This document shows, one piece after another, positions 1 through 11,603 of a stretch of 58,556 nucleotides of DNA (position 1 is the first letter of the stretch; the number at the start of each line of letters is the position of its first letter). Made by a program: the position numbers and the translations under genes. The stretch is from Perkinsus chesapeaki. Lineage: Eukaryota; Perkinsozoa; Perkinsida; Perkinsidae. The notes beneath the pieces were generated by a model. That model was not told the origin of the DNA. It was given only the letters and a program-made list of their open reading frames with translations, and made no database searches. The stretch spans positions 1,147 through 59,702 of the forward strand of contig JAAPAO010000160.1 in NCBI GenBank assembly GCA_013115145.1. Reading direction: 5' to 3'.

Positions 1-207
1 TAGGTATTATATTATAGAGGTTAATAAGTATTATATTATAGAGGTTAATAGGTATTATATTATAGAGGTTAATAAGTATTATATTATAGAGGTTAATAGG
101 TATTATATTATAGAGGTTAATAGGTATTATATTATAGAGGTTAATAGGTATTATAATATAGAGGTTAATAGGTATTATATTATAGAGGTTAATAGGTATT
201 ATAGAGA
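1..207. repeat. 24-bp AT-rich tandem repeat
   Basis: About eight and a half head-to-tail copies of a 24-bp unit containing GGTATTATATTATAGAGG. Copies differ by single bases (TAAG versus TAGG at the junction, TATAATATAG in one copy), and the array decays into unique sequence near 207. The left end of the array lies outside the window. No gene function is suggested. Confidence 0.95.
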
Positions 208-369
208 TTTTCCTCGTTTCATGTGTATAGATTAAATAGTAATATTGACAATATTGACAATATGACCAGATACCAGTAACGGAGGAGGGCAGCAACGATT
301 GGCTATCTACCGGACTTTACTCGTGGAGGTCATATTTCATCCTTACTACCAGGCAGCTTAGAAGGAGGC

Positions 370-427
370 GTGAGGATAATTTCGTGGCGTGCGGTCATCA
401 TTGTTATCCTTGTCTCCTCCTCCCCAG
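370..427 (+). other. putative intron with AATTTCGTGGCG motif
   Basis: A GTGAGG...CCCCAG stretch of 58 nt with a pyrimidine-rich 3' end. It contains AATTTCGTGGCG at 378-389, the same 12-mer found in three well-supported introns elsewhere in the window. The flanking exons could not be assigned to a family, so the intron call itself is tentative. Confidence 0.45.
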
Positions 428-786
428 GCTCAAGCGATATATCGGACCCTATACTGGCTGGGCAGAAGAGTGGTGATGCTGGTGATGCTGGTGTTTCTGC
501 TCATCATCGGCAGGGCCCGGTGAAATGTGGTGTGACGGTTGTGCTGATGTATCCAAACGTCAGTGTTAGATTTATAGCTTTTCAGGTAGCCATTTTAGTG
601 ATGTGATTTTATTATTATTTTTTAGGGAGTTTTCAGCGATTTCGCGGCGGATTCGGGAATAGTGGCGGTGGTGCCGGCATTTGATAGATCGCTGTTGGTT
701 GTGGGTAGGATGAGTGTTCTGACACCTCTAGCTGTCCATAGCGGCCATTAATTAGGAAATAACGCTTCCACGGGTAATGCCTGTGT

Positions 787-3700
787 GTATGCCTTGCATG
801 AAAAAGCTATCACCGAGGAAGTGTCCATGTTGCAGCAGAAGGGTATGTACGAGTCGGCGGTGGAGGTGGCCATGAGGGAGAACCTACCGGTGATGCCTTA
901 CCTCACACAGTTGTATACAAAGTAATACATTAGAGATGGAGGACGGCTACAATTGGGCATACTCAACTTGAGAGGAATGAGGCGTCGGTGTGGTCAGGTA
1001 CGGGATGAGCTTGGTGGAGAACAATCAGATCGATGACGCCCTACGAGTGCTTTTGAAGGCGGCGGCTGACCTGCGATTGCCGATACAAACCAGCACTGTT
1101 ATTGGTAAGCCGGTATCTCATCACCCTAGTAAAAATACATTACAGTATTAAGCTGCTCGGAATTGCTTGACGAATTTGTTAACACTGTGCTGGCCGGCAT
1201 GGGATAGCAGCACTACAAAGCCGGACCCTAGACTCTCGATACTGTAGGCATAATCGTTAGGGGAAATGATTAGTAATCAGTAATATCGATGTGATGACGA
1301 GCTACGGTAAGGCGGCTGTGAAGCCGCTGATTTGTGATTTGGGGAGAACTCTCGGATGAGAAGTGTTTTATCGAAGAGTCTGGGGGGGATGTGTCTGGAA
1401 GAAGGAACGGTGCTGGGGTTAAATCTCCGACAGCTTCCTCGTTTATCGTGCATCTTGCTCTTCGTCATGAGATTAGAGGTCTACGCAGCCATATGGGAAA
1501 GGTGGCATTACTGTGGAAAGTTGAATAGGAAATAGATTTGCAGTGAAAAAACAAATGGGAATCTCTTGGCATCCTCAATAATATGGCAATGGTCCGAGCC
1601 TATGTGCCCGATTTTCTCAGAAGCGTTCAGAGCCCGACATAGAGTCCCAGCGATCACTACCTTCCTTTTGCGACTGCACGAGGCTGAGGCGATCAAACGG
1701 GGTCCGAATGGCGAGAAGTTGAGGCCAATCACACTGTAGCGGAAGGGAGAATGAAGGGTGGCGGAGAGGCCTTTCTGTAGGTATAAGGAGCATACGTATA
1801 TGTTGATGAAGTGCCTGTGTCGATTGGGGGACTATAGAGGATTGGAGAGGCTCGTGGAACTGTTGACCAGGAAGGACTGTGACTTACCTGTGGATATTTC
1901 TGCGGTCATCGACATTCTGCTGACTGGCGGGTAGTAGGCTTTGGTCACCTCGGCCACGTGACCTCCTTACGAAGTGGACCTCGGGGAGAAGGAACGCGAG
2001 ACTACCGATCTATAGGAACCGATCTTTGAGATCTTCGCAGAGTCATCTCTAATGCATACATATTGAATTGGGAAAGTCTCCAGGAACTAACTGCCTGAAG
2101 AGTGCCGCCAAGGAATAGGTCACTTGAGGAGATGGAGTGCTGTACTGAAAAGTGTGTAAATAAGAGCCCGCACAGGCGTACAGTCGAACGGCGGGTCGCG
2201 AGATATTTTGGGGGCTTTCAACTGGATTTGCCGTCGTCCCGAAGGTACCCGAAGTTGGCCTCCCGGTTGGCCCTGGCATGGGGCGGCGAAGGCACTACAG
2301 CATCGGCTGCTGAACTGTGAGTGAAATCGAAGTAGGTTAGTGTGAATAAGCATTGGAGGTTTGTTATTAGATATGTTGGAACATGTCTTGAAGCAGATGA
2401 TGGTGATGTGAAGCGAGAGGCTGCGATAGAGTAAGATTGAAGTAAAGGCATTTTGAGGTATCCTATGTTCGTAGGTATCTTAAGGGTCTTATAGATCGAG
2501 GACAGGATGCTGCGGTAGGTTGTATTGGTTGACGTCATCAACAAGAAGAAGAAAACAATGGTTATGTTGTAGGTTATTGCTGTGTTGACGTCATCACGGG
2601 GGATTGGTCGTTCTTTAATGCATGCGAATGCTGAGGGTATGATGCCATTGTTGGAGACAATGCTCGAGTAGGTTGGTGTGATGGGATAACACGACACATG
2701 CCGTATTTTGTTTTAAACAACGCTGGAATGGTCTAGTTGGTTATGACGATCGCCTCACACGCGATAGGTCCCGAGTTCGATTCTCGGTTCCAGTATTTTT
2801 TCTGTCGTCTTTTTCAGACGACACCCTGTTTTGAAGGATGAGGAAACGACCTCACATTTAGTAGGATGTCCACCCGCTGCACGGCAGCAGACCCTTCTTT
2901 GGTTCAGGCGTCATCCAATGGTGACAGCGACTCGGACAATCTCAGCGTACCTATTGAAATGGCCCTATCGAAGCTTCTACCACCAACTGAGGCATGTCGG
3001 CAGCGGCTGCGCTATCAACGAACTATTAGACTCTTACTTCAGGCTGCTGCAAACATGCTTTTGGATCACCTTAGCAGGAAGTCACGCTCATGCAACGCCA
3101 GTAGGAAACCTCTTGGGCTTGCTTATCTTGTTCTTATACGGTTAGATGAGACATCCCTACTGCCTCCTTTATGTCTGGAGTTGTGCCTTCGATCTGGACT
3201 TCAGCGGAAAGATGAAGAATCTCGAGAGCGTATGGTTGACATTCTGTTTGATCGCAATTTGGGAGTAAACGCTCCGACCATGGCAGATGCATGTAGGTTT
3301 CTGCACCTATGCCGTCTGACGAAGCGAGACCGAGAAATTGTTATTAGGCTTCCAGTTCGCATGGGTGGATGGCATCACGGCCTTGATAGAGTCATCGTAC
3401 ACCAAACCAGAGCAAACCAAAGCTTTGGCGAGGGAGCTTTTTGACACCGCAGGTGGTGGCAGGGGACTTGGAAGGTATTCGTGATTTTGTTGCCTGAATA
3501 GATCCGTCCGACTTGTGGCCTAACTCATACGTGAAGATATGCGATGCTGTGAGTGCTGCTGGAGATGGTAGGAAGAAACGTAAGATTAGTGGAGCGATAA
3601 GCTGATCGGAGTAGTCTTTGATAGTAGACACTACGCTGGAGGACAGCACGAGGCGTCTGTGGCTGCAAGCTCTGAGGAAGCTTAGACGACGGCCAGTAAA

Positions 3701-4606
3701 GGAGGATCCACGGGAACGGTCGGCGACACTGCAAGCTATGAATGAGATTATTGGTACGTGTAGCGGCTGCGGGGTGTGTGGAAGGGACCTTCTTCTAGGT
3801 ACGTTAACTCGGTATTGCGGCGGCTCGGCTGCGGTAACCTCAGAAGTGTTGGACGCTCTTACTTTGGATCCGAGTGTGGAAGGGGACGATGGCACGATGG
3901 TGGATATGGGCACTTTAAAGCCGATGGTCGGAGGTTCGAATCGAGGCCTCGGAATTTTGGTGTCTCCGCAGATAAGAGTTTTACTGAAGAACACCTCGCA
4001 GAAATGCTCAACGTCGCTCGACAATTTACAGCAAGATAAAGAGGAACTCCAGCGAATGCGACAGGAAGTAAAAATGACAAAGAAAACACATATTCTGAGC
4101 GGAGCGATGCACCCAGGTCGAGAGCCTCAGAACTACGGCCAGGGTTTTCAATGGTCGAGAAGGAGGTGGTTCACCGAAGTGTGCCGAGTGCGGGCAAAGA
4201 ATGGATCTTCCGGCCGTAGGTGTACCCGCCCCACGGGCCCATCCAGAAGTCCGTTGGCAGGTCCACTTCATGTGTATGCATTCGTTTCATCAATTGTGTC
4301 TATCTTCTGATAACAGTGATGAGGAGTACAAGTGCCCATTGTGTCAACCGGAGGCTCTGTAGGCTATGTTCGGGAGCACGTACTAGTTTGAAGGTGGTGT
4401 CTATCAGATACAAGGAGACAACGAGGATGCAAAGGGAAGAGTCGGTGAAGGATCCAGAAACTCTCTCGACACTGTGGGATCGAACGCATGTATTTTTATA
4501 CCAACTTTTCCTCAGATACAAGGCGATCGGTGCCTCCCCGGAAGATTTTTCGATTATTGCGGACTACCTTGGCCGCGGTCTGTTCCATACTAGCACTGAT
4601 TCGTGA
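787..4606 (+). CDS. VPS11: VPS11-like HOPS/CORVET subunit (many exons, 5' part unresolved)
   Basis: Subunit of the HOPS/CORVET tethering complexes acting in endosome-to-vacuole traffic. Several exons match the family in order. The 787-924 exon carries HEKAITEEVSMLQQKGMYES, the start of the clathrin-repeat region. The 1800-1931 exon contains LERLVELLTRKD. The block at about 3170-3340 contains LELCLRSGLQRKDEESRERM, and the 3618-3740 exon contains RRLWLQALRKL. The 3972-4060 exon contains FTEEHLAEMLNVARQ. The 4150-4363 exon encodes a RING finger (CAEC, then MCMHSFHQLC, then CPLC). The last exon ends in SIIADYLGRGLF, the conserved VPS11 C terminus, with stop at 4604-4606. One clear intron is 3874-3971. 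A 28-nt GT-AG segment separates the RING exon from the last exon. Exons between about 930 and 2860 are only partly resolved, and the WD40-type N terminus lies further left or is unrecognised. A tRNA-Val gene lies in one intron. Confidence 0.8.
2722..2795 (+). tRNA. tRNA-Val (anticodon CAC)
   Basis: A complete cloverleaf can be drawn. The 7-bp acceptor stem closes with one G-U pair, and the D arm contains TAGTTGGTTA. The anticodon stem ATCGC/GCGAT encloses loop CTCACAC with anticodon CAC. The T arm is CCGAG-TTCGATT-CTCGG. A T6 run follows within 6 nt and could be a Pol III terminator. The gene lies between VPS11 exons on the same strand, 21 nt upstream of a CTTTTTCAG acceptor, so it is an intron-resident tRNA gene. 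Confidence 0.93.
3874..3971 (+). other. VPS11 intron carrying degenerate tRNA-like sequence
   Basis: A 98-nt GT-AG intron whose removal joins Asp-Pro to Asn-Lys-Ser-Phe-Thr-Glu-Glu in frame. It contains AGGTTCGAATC (about 3934-3944), preceded by CACTTTAAAG, the layout of a tRNA anticodon-loop-to-T-arm segment. The T stem pairs poorly, so this is a relic rather than a tRNA gene. Confidence 0.55.
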
Positions 4607-4705
4607 ACATTGCTACTCGCGCTCACAAGTGTTTCTACCTCCCTCGTCTTGGGTGACCAGCGCGATGGGTGATGGCTTAATTGACAGTTTTTATCGAATA
4701 GTAAA

Positions 4706-6297
4706 ATGTCCGTGGAGCCTGCCTACATCCCAATGGATGCCCGGCCGGAATGGAGGGACACAAAGCCTGTCCCGCAAGATGATGGACCGATGCCTTTGGT
4801 GGAAATACAGTATACGGAGGAGTTCACGGTAACGAGGAGGGAGTCGGGATAGGGATAAATGATCGTCGATGGTTAAGGATACGAGAGAGGTTGGAGCTTG
4901 AAAGATACAAAAAAGGTCGTAGATCGCAAAACAGACTGTGGCGCGTGACCTAACTCTCTTACGCTAGCCCTGTCAGGATATACATAACTACTTCAGAGCA
5001 GTGGTGAAAGCAAGAGAGACAAGTCGAAGGGCATTCAATCTCACAGCTGAAGTTATTTCCCTTAATGCTGCCAATTACAGTGCATGGTACGTCGACGTCG
5101 ATGATTCCTGCTATATTCACTTTCTTTCCTCTCGGCTTTGTTATTAATAATTGATTATATCGCTATATGGTAGGTACTGGCGGCGGAAGTGTCTAGAGGA
5201 TATGGGGGATGATGGCCTACTCCAGGAAGAGCAACAGTTCACCAGTAGCGGCATAATCTCCACCGTCCGATCCAACAGCTTGTTCAGGGGAATGGGCCAC
5301 GGACAGCCCGAAGAACTATCAGGTTTGGTTTCACCGTCGATGGGTGGTCCAACAGCTCTTCGACAAAAAACTTTTAACAGATCCTGATGAGGTGGCGGTC
5401 GAGTCGTATGGCGAATGGCATGCGTATCTTGTCTAATAGGAATTCGAGTTCACTGCGGAGGCGCTGGGCGAGGATGCGAAGAACCTCAACGCTTGGAGCC
5501 ATCGAATGTTCGTGGTAGGTGTTGTTGAGCTTTGATTATATTAGTTGTACTGTATCATCAGCTTCGGCTATTCGGGCGTGTTGATACTGTAGAGGGATTG
5601 GAAGCTGAGTTGGAGTTCAGCGCCGATCTTCTGAGGACAGATATTCGTAACAATTCTGCGTGGAATCATCGCTTTGTAGTCCTACAAATGCTGGCAAAAG
5701 CAGGTAGGCGAGAGGAGGTCGAGGGTTCGATCCCTGGCAACGGTGTTTTCTAGAGCCTGATACTCTTGCGGAGCGACGTGAGGCTGAGATTATTTTCGTC
5801 ATGGAGGCGTTGAAGTTGACGCCGAACAACGAGAGCCCGTGGAACTACGCCTTGGTAGACCTTTTACAGCCGCCGTTCACCCACAGCTGTTTTTGTAGGC
5901 GATCCTTTTCGATTACGCCCCGACTGACCAACAGCAGATTGCCGGTCTAGTGGAGCAGGTCCGATCGTTCGCTACCAAGGTGGGGTGATGCAGCAGCAGC
6001 ACCTTGACCAAGTCGGAAGTCTTTGTTTGTGCCAGTTGGTATGCGACAGTCACTCGACCAGCCTACCCCCGAATAGATTCGCCCTGGAGTTCATGGGACG
6101 TTGTTCATGGAAGTACGACCGAGATCATAATACAGTGAGGTCCATGTATATCATATACATTATATTCTATTGTTCAGGCATTATCCTACTATACCAGCTT
6201 AGCGGACACTGATCGAGTACGTCAAGGGTATTGGTGCCATGTTATGAACAAGATAAGGGGAGAGGAGAAGGAGGCTACCACAGCCACTGGCGTTTAA
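4706..6297 (+). CDS. FNTA: protein farnesyl/geranylgeranyltransferase type-1 subunit alpha
   Basis: Alpha subunit of the cytosolic CaaX prenyltransferases, with a helical prenyltransferase-alpha repeat fold. The start at 4706 gives MSVEPAYIPMDARPEWRD. Repeats are seen in order: RRAFNLTAEVISLNAANYSAW (4985-5085, in pieces), NPKNYQVWFHRRW (about 5310), EFTAEALGEDAKNLNAWSHR (about 5440-5515) and LRTDIRNNSAWNHRF (about 5630-5680). A last block, LTPNNESPWNYAL, lies at about 5815. The C terminus RVRQGYWCHVMNKI fits the family, with stop at 6295-6297. Most introns are 45-50 nt. Apparent in-frame stops near 5430 are removed by an intron starting GTGGCGG just after TDPDE. Intron 5704-5753 carries a tRNA T-arm-like sequence. 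Exon limits between 5880 and 6180 are approximate. Confidence 0.88.
5704..5753 (+). other. FNTA intron containing a tRNA T-arm/B-box
   Basis: A 50-nt GTAGGC...TTCTAG intron; splicing gives LAKAEPDTLAERR in frame. It contains GAGGGTTCGATCCCTGG (about 5721-5737). The AGGG/CCCT stem around TTCGAT and the strict B-box GGTTCGANNCC match a tRNA 3' half. No D arm is present, so it cannot be a tRNA gene on its own. Confidence 0.75.
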
Positions 6298-6613
6298 GTT
6301 CACAGTTGAATAAGCTTGTTTTTCTCCCACTTCATCATTATCTGTTATGTTGTCAATATCCGCTTATAGTCTTTGGATAGGGTAGATCCTTTTGGATGAT
6401 TCATGGGAACCGATGATGATGGTTTAGAGTTCACTTTCGGGGTAAGTGCCGCCGTTCAGCACTTTTCATCTGGTATGTCGACGCGACTTTGTTATTTTCG
6501 CTCAATTTAACATCCGATATCGTGCCTGCCTAACACCACCACCACCACCTTTAGCTGGTTTTCCGCTCGAACCTGACAAAGATGCATAACTCTGTACGCC
6601 TCAGACTGGTGAA

Positions 6614-7452
6614 ATGAGTAAGGCACTGGCGACTGCAGGAGGGAAGAATGAAGTCAGCGAGGCTGCTGCTAAGTCAGTGAGAGAGAGTTCCATTTCCGAG
6701 CTACCTGATGGTGGTGATGATGATGACGATGCTAAAAGTACACCTGAGGATGAGAGGCCGCCATCGCTGAAAGCAGAGTCAGACAGCAGAGTAAAAACGA
6801 GCGTATCTTTGAGGAGTTCAGCAGTGGCCTTTTTTATTAGCCCCCCTCGAGCACGCAGGATCCCAAGAATCACACGTTCACCTTTGGGAACAGCGATACA
6901 TCGGCCAAGATGATACAACAGGCCGCCGCACAGTTTAAGATTAAGTCAGAAGAAAAATACCAGATACAGACCACAACTGCCGTACAACCTCCCACTACTA
7001 GTATAGGTGATCTACATCCCCTAGATCCACATGTCATTCGTCCATTCTACCAATCTAATGTACCCGAGGCCCCGATGAGCTTGCCGGCAGCACCTTACCA
7101 TAGCCAGAACTACGACGGGTTCCATACAAGCTGGGACTCTGGTGCTTACAGCCACCCCGTTTATGGCCAATACGGTACGGGGCCAGCAGCGTACTATGAG
7201 CCACCTCTACCGATGATGGTGCCTTATACTGCTCCGGCTCCTCCACCGCTCCCAGTGTCTTACGGACAGAGAACAAGCTTTGACAGTCGGAGATCCTCTC
7301 ATGATCGTAAATACAGCTGTGAGAATAGCCATAATAATGATGATCCAGGAGGGGATAAGGATTCTGGGAGAGACTGGCGGTGTTTGATTGGTATGACATG
7401 CACAATATGTTTGATCACGTTGTCTGCGATTGTTGTTATTTTACTGAGGTGA
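6614..7452 (+). CDS. acidic/proline-rich protein with C-terminal membrane anchor, unknown function
   Basis: Not recognised as a known family. Two exons (6614-6790 and 6841-7452) around a 50-nt GT-AG intron give 279 - 17 = 262 residues. The N-terminal third is Ser/Glu/Asp-rich, with a GGDDDDDAK stretch. The middle is Tyr/Pro-rich, with repeated Pro-Tyr-Gly and Pro-Pro-Leu-Pro elements that could bind SH3, WW or GYF-type domains (inference). The last about 20 residues, ICLITLSAIVVILLR, form one hydrophobic segment at the extreme C terminus, so a tail-anchored protein with a cytosolic N terminus is likely. The intron was chosen because it removes an in-frame stop and keeps STQDPKNHTFTFG open. 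The 316 bp before it hold only a possible short upstream exon at 6401. Confidence 0.6.
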
Positions 7453-7476
7453 TTTTATCCCCAACCCTCTGGACTT

Positions 7477-8054
7477 GTGTTGTCATCTCATCAGCATCAG
7501 GATAGGAATATGAGCCATTCAGCCAGCGATGATGATAGCCCTGAGAAGGCATCGCTATCCCCTCTAGAAGAAGTGGCATTAGACCCAGCCGATGTGTACC
7601 CTAGCAGGCAGCCATGTGATACCAGTGAAGCTTCGGAAAAGGATCTAGATGTACCCATCAGTGCGGACAAGCCGAGCGAGATGCCAATAAGTACGCTGTT
7701 AGATTAGTTATTAGTCGCTGACTTGTGCTGTAAGGTCGCCTTGGGTCTGACGAGTTCGGCGGCGGCATGGAGAGAGAAAACACACTGGATACCCACATGG
7801 AGGAGCTCCAGGGGCTGAGTATGGAACTAACGAGGGAGTGTCAGGAAAGAAGGCAACAACTTCAGCGAGATAAGATTGTAAATGGCACGTGAACTGTTGA
7901 TATCAGTTGTTGATGTTGATGGAGGTGTTTGTGGCAGTTCCAAAACGAACTGGTGAATGACATAAATACCCTGTGGAAGGAGTGTGTCGAAGTTGTTGGC
8001 AATGACAGGCTCATGGCTGAGTTGGATGCACAAAGACATGAAAGATATGAATAA
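7477..8054 (+). CDS. small acidic coiled-coil protein, unknown function
   Basis: Three exons (7477-7690, 7735-7877, 7938-8054) separated by 44- and 60-nt GT-AG introns give a 157-residue protein in one frame. A second Met at 7510 is an equally good start. The N-terminal half is Ser/Asp/Glu/Pro-rich and probably disordered. The C-terminal half (EELQGLSMELTRECQERRQQ, later NDINTLWKECVEVV) is charged and heptad-like, predicting a coiled coil. It starts 24 bp after the stop of the preceding gene on the same strand. No family was recognised; the gene call rests on frame continuity across two introns. Confidence 0.55.
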
Positions 8055-8845
8055 TTTAGGCCAATCTTAGTCGTTTTGAGTGCCTCCAGTATCACAGGCT
8101 TCTTGCCACGTACAAGCTTCATGCTACTTTCACCTGCAAGCTTCTTGCTAGGATGTAGCGGTGGGCGAGTGGGCGATACGAATGCACATCGGCCTTCCCC
8201 GGAATCTGGAACTCTCCAGGGCCTTACTTTAAGAACTACTATTCTAACATCTTTTATCAAGTGGCAAATTGTTACGTTGAACGCTACTATAGTTACAGCC
8301 GTAACCTGATGGCGTATTAGAAATAACAACATCCTTTACGAAAAGCAACGAGATTACACAAGCACACAACAATCGGTACCTCAGTCTGAACGAGTGCGGC
8401 GTTGTCTGCAGTGAGAATCTCGTCATTCAAAAGCTTTTGAGGTTGGCATTATTGCTGAGTTGCCCAGTGATAGATATTGACAGTATTATATAACGAAACG
8501 GTAGAAGCCGAAAGAAAGAGTCTACCTTGTAGCGAGTAAGCTATTCGACCACCGCAATGGGGCCATTTTATCATAAGATTTACTGATATGAGTACCATAG
8601 CGACTCAAGTTAAGTCACTCAACTTTAAGCCATTGCTACTACCACAAACACAGATTAAGAAGGGATCTGGTGGGCAGCAGCCTAACTATGTGAACTGCTG
8701 GGCGGACACTGCGAGCTGGTTAAACCTTAGTTAAGGCAACAGAAGTCCCTTCGAAGCCAATGAACGCCGTATGATTAGTAGCGAAGACCATGTTAGTCAG
8801 ATCCTCCGGCTTCAAGTTTTTGTCTGGGCAGAAGCGCTTGAGGAC
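8055..8845. other. intergenic, nothing recognised
   Basis: Separates a plus-strand gene ending at 8054 from a minus-strand gene ending at 8846. Short open frames on both strands show no family resemblance and no exon-like continuity. Confidence 0.5.
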
Positions 8846-9457
8846 CTAGTCCAGAGGCGCACTCCCGCCATAGGGTTTAACATCATAGGACCTATATGGG
8901 AGAGCATGTTCGTTCTCTTGCAGAACGTAAGGCATTCTAGGGGTCCTGGACATGCATCCAATCTGGAGGCCCAGGCGCCCGTCAGCTCTGATGTCGTACT
9001 GGAAATAAAGGGTAGGGTCAGAAGGATCTCCCTCGACGTACTTGAACGTGCCCTCTACCAACTTGAACCCGTATCTTGTCAAGGTCAACCTCTGACTAGC
9101 GAGCCCAACATCAGCGCGGTCACGACTTGAGAAGATTACAAGCTTCAGGTCGTCATCCCTAGGCTTGAGCTTAGGATACATATTATGGATGACGTTGTGC
9201 AAGTGACGAGCACCATCATGCGTTCCGCTGAAGTCGAGAGTGTATGTGGCCGAATCGTGCTCGACCAGCGGGTATGGCCCTTCTCTGGGGAAATTGCCAC
9301 CGGTGGCAAAGATTACATAGGCAACCTTGTTCTCGTAGATATCGAACGCGAGCGTATAAGCTCCTGGCTGATCGTAGACGTATCTACCAACGGTCTGGGC
9401 TGTAGCAGTAAGCGATGCTTGACCGGCTAGAACTAACCAAATTGACGAGAATCTCAT
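8846..9457 (-). CDS. secreted protein of unknown function (203 aa, single exon)
   Basis: The start at 9457 was chosen because it places a signal peptide (MRFSSIWLVLAGQASLTATA) at the N terminus; a longer open frame reaches 9565. The mature part begins TVGRYVYDQPGAYTLAFDIY. It has alternating hydrophobic beta-strand-like segments (KVAYVIFATGG, DDLKLVIFSSRD, RLTLTRYGFKLVEG) and only one clear Cys (IGCMSRTPR), so it is not a disulphide-rich toxin type. No domain was recognised. It is intronless in an intron-dense neighbourhood, which would fit a lineage-specific secreted family, but this is inference. Confidence 0.65.
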   Translation of the reverse strand: MRFSSIWLVLAGQASLTATAQTVGRYVYDQPGAYTLAFDIYENKVAYVIFATGGNFPREGPYPLVEHDSATYTLDFSGTHDGARHLHNVIHNMYPKLKPRDDDLKLVIFSSRDRADVGLASQRLTLTRYGFKLVEGTFKYVEGDPSDPTLYFQYDIRADGRLGLQIGCMSRTPRMPYVLQENEHALPYRSYDVKPYGGSAPLD

Positions 9458-11100
9458 CAATCCAGGGCAGGAGACAATAGTTGCTGCAAAGACAAGCGAT
9501 GGATCTCGGACTACCCCTCGGGATGATTTCCCGAAGCCAGCAACGCACGCACAGTGATGACACAACTATGGATCGACAACGTCTGGATCATACTCGGTTG
9601 ACAGACGAGCTCTACAAGCTTAGATGACGGGGAATAGAAGAGCTTTAGTAGCTAAGCTGTACACCGCGTCTACCACCTGCGGCCAAGGCCAAATCTGCTG
9701 CAATCTCCTAGGGTAATTAATGAGAGGCAAGGACGCTGTACAATGTGAACTCTACATACCAGGTCATCCGAGCTACAAAAGGTCTATGGCCTAAGAGTGA
9801 GCGATCAGCATATTCATAGCTTAGGAAGGATAAGGAAGTCGGGCGTCGAAGCCTCCAGTACGGCATCAATGACTCCGCCATGTCATCGCCCTCCCATCAT
9901 TCCCGTAAGTCCTGAAGGTTCTGCTTTATACGAGCACTGTGGCTTAACTGTAAACCTGGCAATCATGTGTTGTACTCGTAATTGATTATCAGAGCTCCGG
10001 TTGATATGTGGCCTCCTACTTTGGCACGACCTCTAGGTAGAGTCGGGACAGCCTGTCCCGGACAGGTCCGGAGTCTTAAGGCTTGTGCGTCGCAAAGAAC
10101 GCACCAACGCCATGCGCGCAGGAGTATTCGAACCCAAAATAGGGGGTATCGCTTTTGGGAATCTCCCTCAAATTTTTGTCGTGTGAGATATGCAAGTCCT
10201 ATCATAATACCGTTTTGGGCACAAGCTGTTAAATAAGCTTTCACTGCGAGGCGACTCAGGGATATTCATGACAAGGGTTAGAAGCTACTTATCGTGTGAC
10301 AGAGCTAAGACACACGTCTTGAAAGCGCAACTTGCATCACCTAGCATCATGCTAGTAGCATGCCGTTTGAGTCTTCGCAACTATTGCGCTCCAACGGCTT
10401 AGCTCACCGTGCTTTAATTCGCCGAACGCTATGATCGGGGTGCATTGCTTTCGGCGAAATGTGGCCCTGGAATGTGACATCCTCCAGCGAGAGCGCTGTT
10501 CTTCCCGCGGTTATTCGCGCTTAAATCCAGTGGCATACTGGGTTTCGTGGAAAGAAGGACGATTCGAAGGCAATGCTGCATGATTGACTTACAGGCCTTC
10601 TATTATGACTGAGAACAGTTCTATCCTGCTGAGCTACGTGGAGTAACCATAGTGAATGAGAAGATGAACCCTTCGTGTCTTCAACTTTTCGTAGCGTCCC
10701 GACACTAAAGCTCGAATCCGATCCTCAGAAGCATCGAAAGGTGTTAGGCTTAAGCGGCAGTTGAAGCCTAGAGCGCAATACAACGGCATTCACATAGCTT
10801 GGCCTCGGTGAGTCATACCAGCTATGCCATTGACTGGCAGCCAGTCGTGCCAGGGTGAACAGCTCGTTTAACCTGACTCCAACTCGCCCAGTCCTGAAGT
10901 GCACGCGTCGTTGTATCTCTAGGTTTCAAGCCATAGAACTACGGTATAATACTTTCGAGGAGAAATACCAGAGTATCGTCGCCGTAACTGACATGTAGGG
11001 TTGTGTATCGAGTATAGAGATGAAGTGTTATTGTTCCCTGCACACACTGTATTTTAGATCCTCCTCAATCGCAGTGAAGCTCTTGTTTGTAGCGACATCC

Positions 11101-11190
11101 ATTGAATTCAAGCTTCAGGCCGCCTCCACTATTTAATGATACGCTGCTGAGTTCAGCTTCAAGATCTCAAAACCTCAAGTCCGTAAAGAC
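11101..11190 (+). repeat. 90-bp dispersed repeat, left copy of inverted pair
   Basis: Begins ATTGAATTCAAGCTTCAGG and ends AGTCCGTAAAGAC. It matches the reverse complement of 12834-12923 over its whole length with about five mismatches. The 1.64 kb between the copies has no transposase-like frame, and no target-site duplication is visible outside them. Confidence 0.9.
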
Positions 11191-11603
11191 ACACATGATC
11201 GCACGTTCGTGTGTGATTATGGCATACAGGTTGTATCAGCACCTTTTACCGCAGCCTCTCATTTACACTACAGACAATAACATGCAAGGAACAATATATA
11301 ACGGGTAGCCAGTTGCTGTGCGACAAGCAGTCATCAGGGTTGTTATGAAACCACCGCTGTAACTTAGGCTGAACCTTACAGCACCGGGCACGAGAGCACA
11401 CTGACTAGTAGTTCTTCAGTGAACCCGGAAATGCTGTATACGAGAACTGCTCCCAACTCAAAGGTCGAATGAGCATATAGACTTGAGTTGTCTGGAAGCC
11501 GCGGTGCATGGAAGTCGTTCGAGTACGAGTGGGAGTTCTGGTCTCAGTGCTTTCAATTCAAGCGGTATGGACTCCATACCCCATACCGCATTTCCCTCCA
11601 TAC

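Noticed and set aside
1-207. The 24-bp tandem array as a CRISPR-like array or telomere.
   Set aside because: Units abut with no spacers, the unit is AT-rich and not telomere-like, and the genome is eukaryotic; it is a minisatellite.
1800-2700. VPS11 as a pseudogene because of many stops between recognisable blocks.
   Set aside because: Downstream exons join in frame through GT-AG introns to an intact RING and C terminus; unresolved short introns explain the stops better, though the 2000-2700 part is not proven.
4460-4500. GGGATCGAACGC in the last VPS11 exon as an antisense B-box.
   Set aside because: The frame is open through it and joins conserved VPS11 sequence, and no frame-preserving intron could be placed, so it was not counted.
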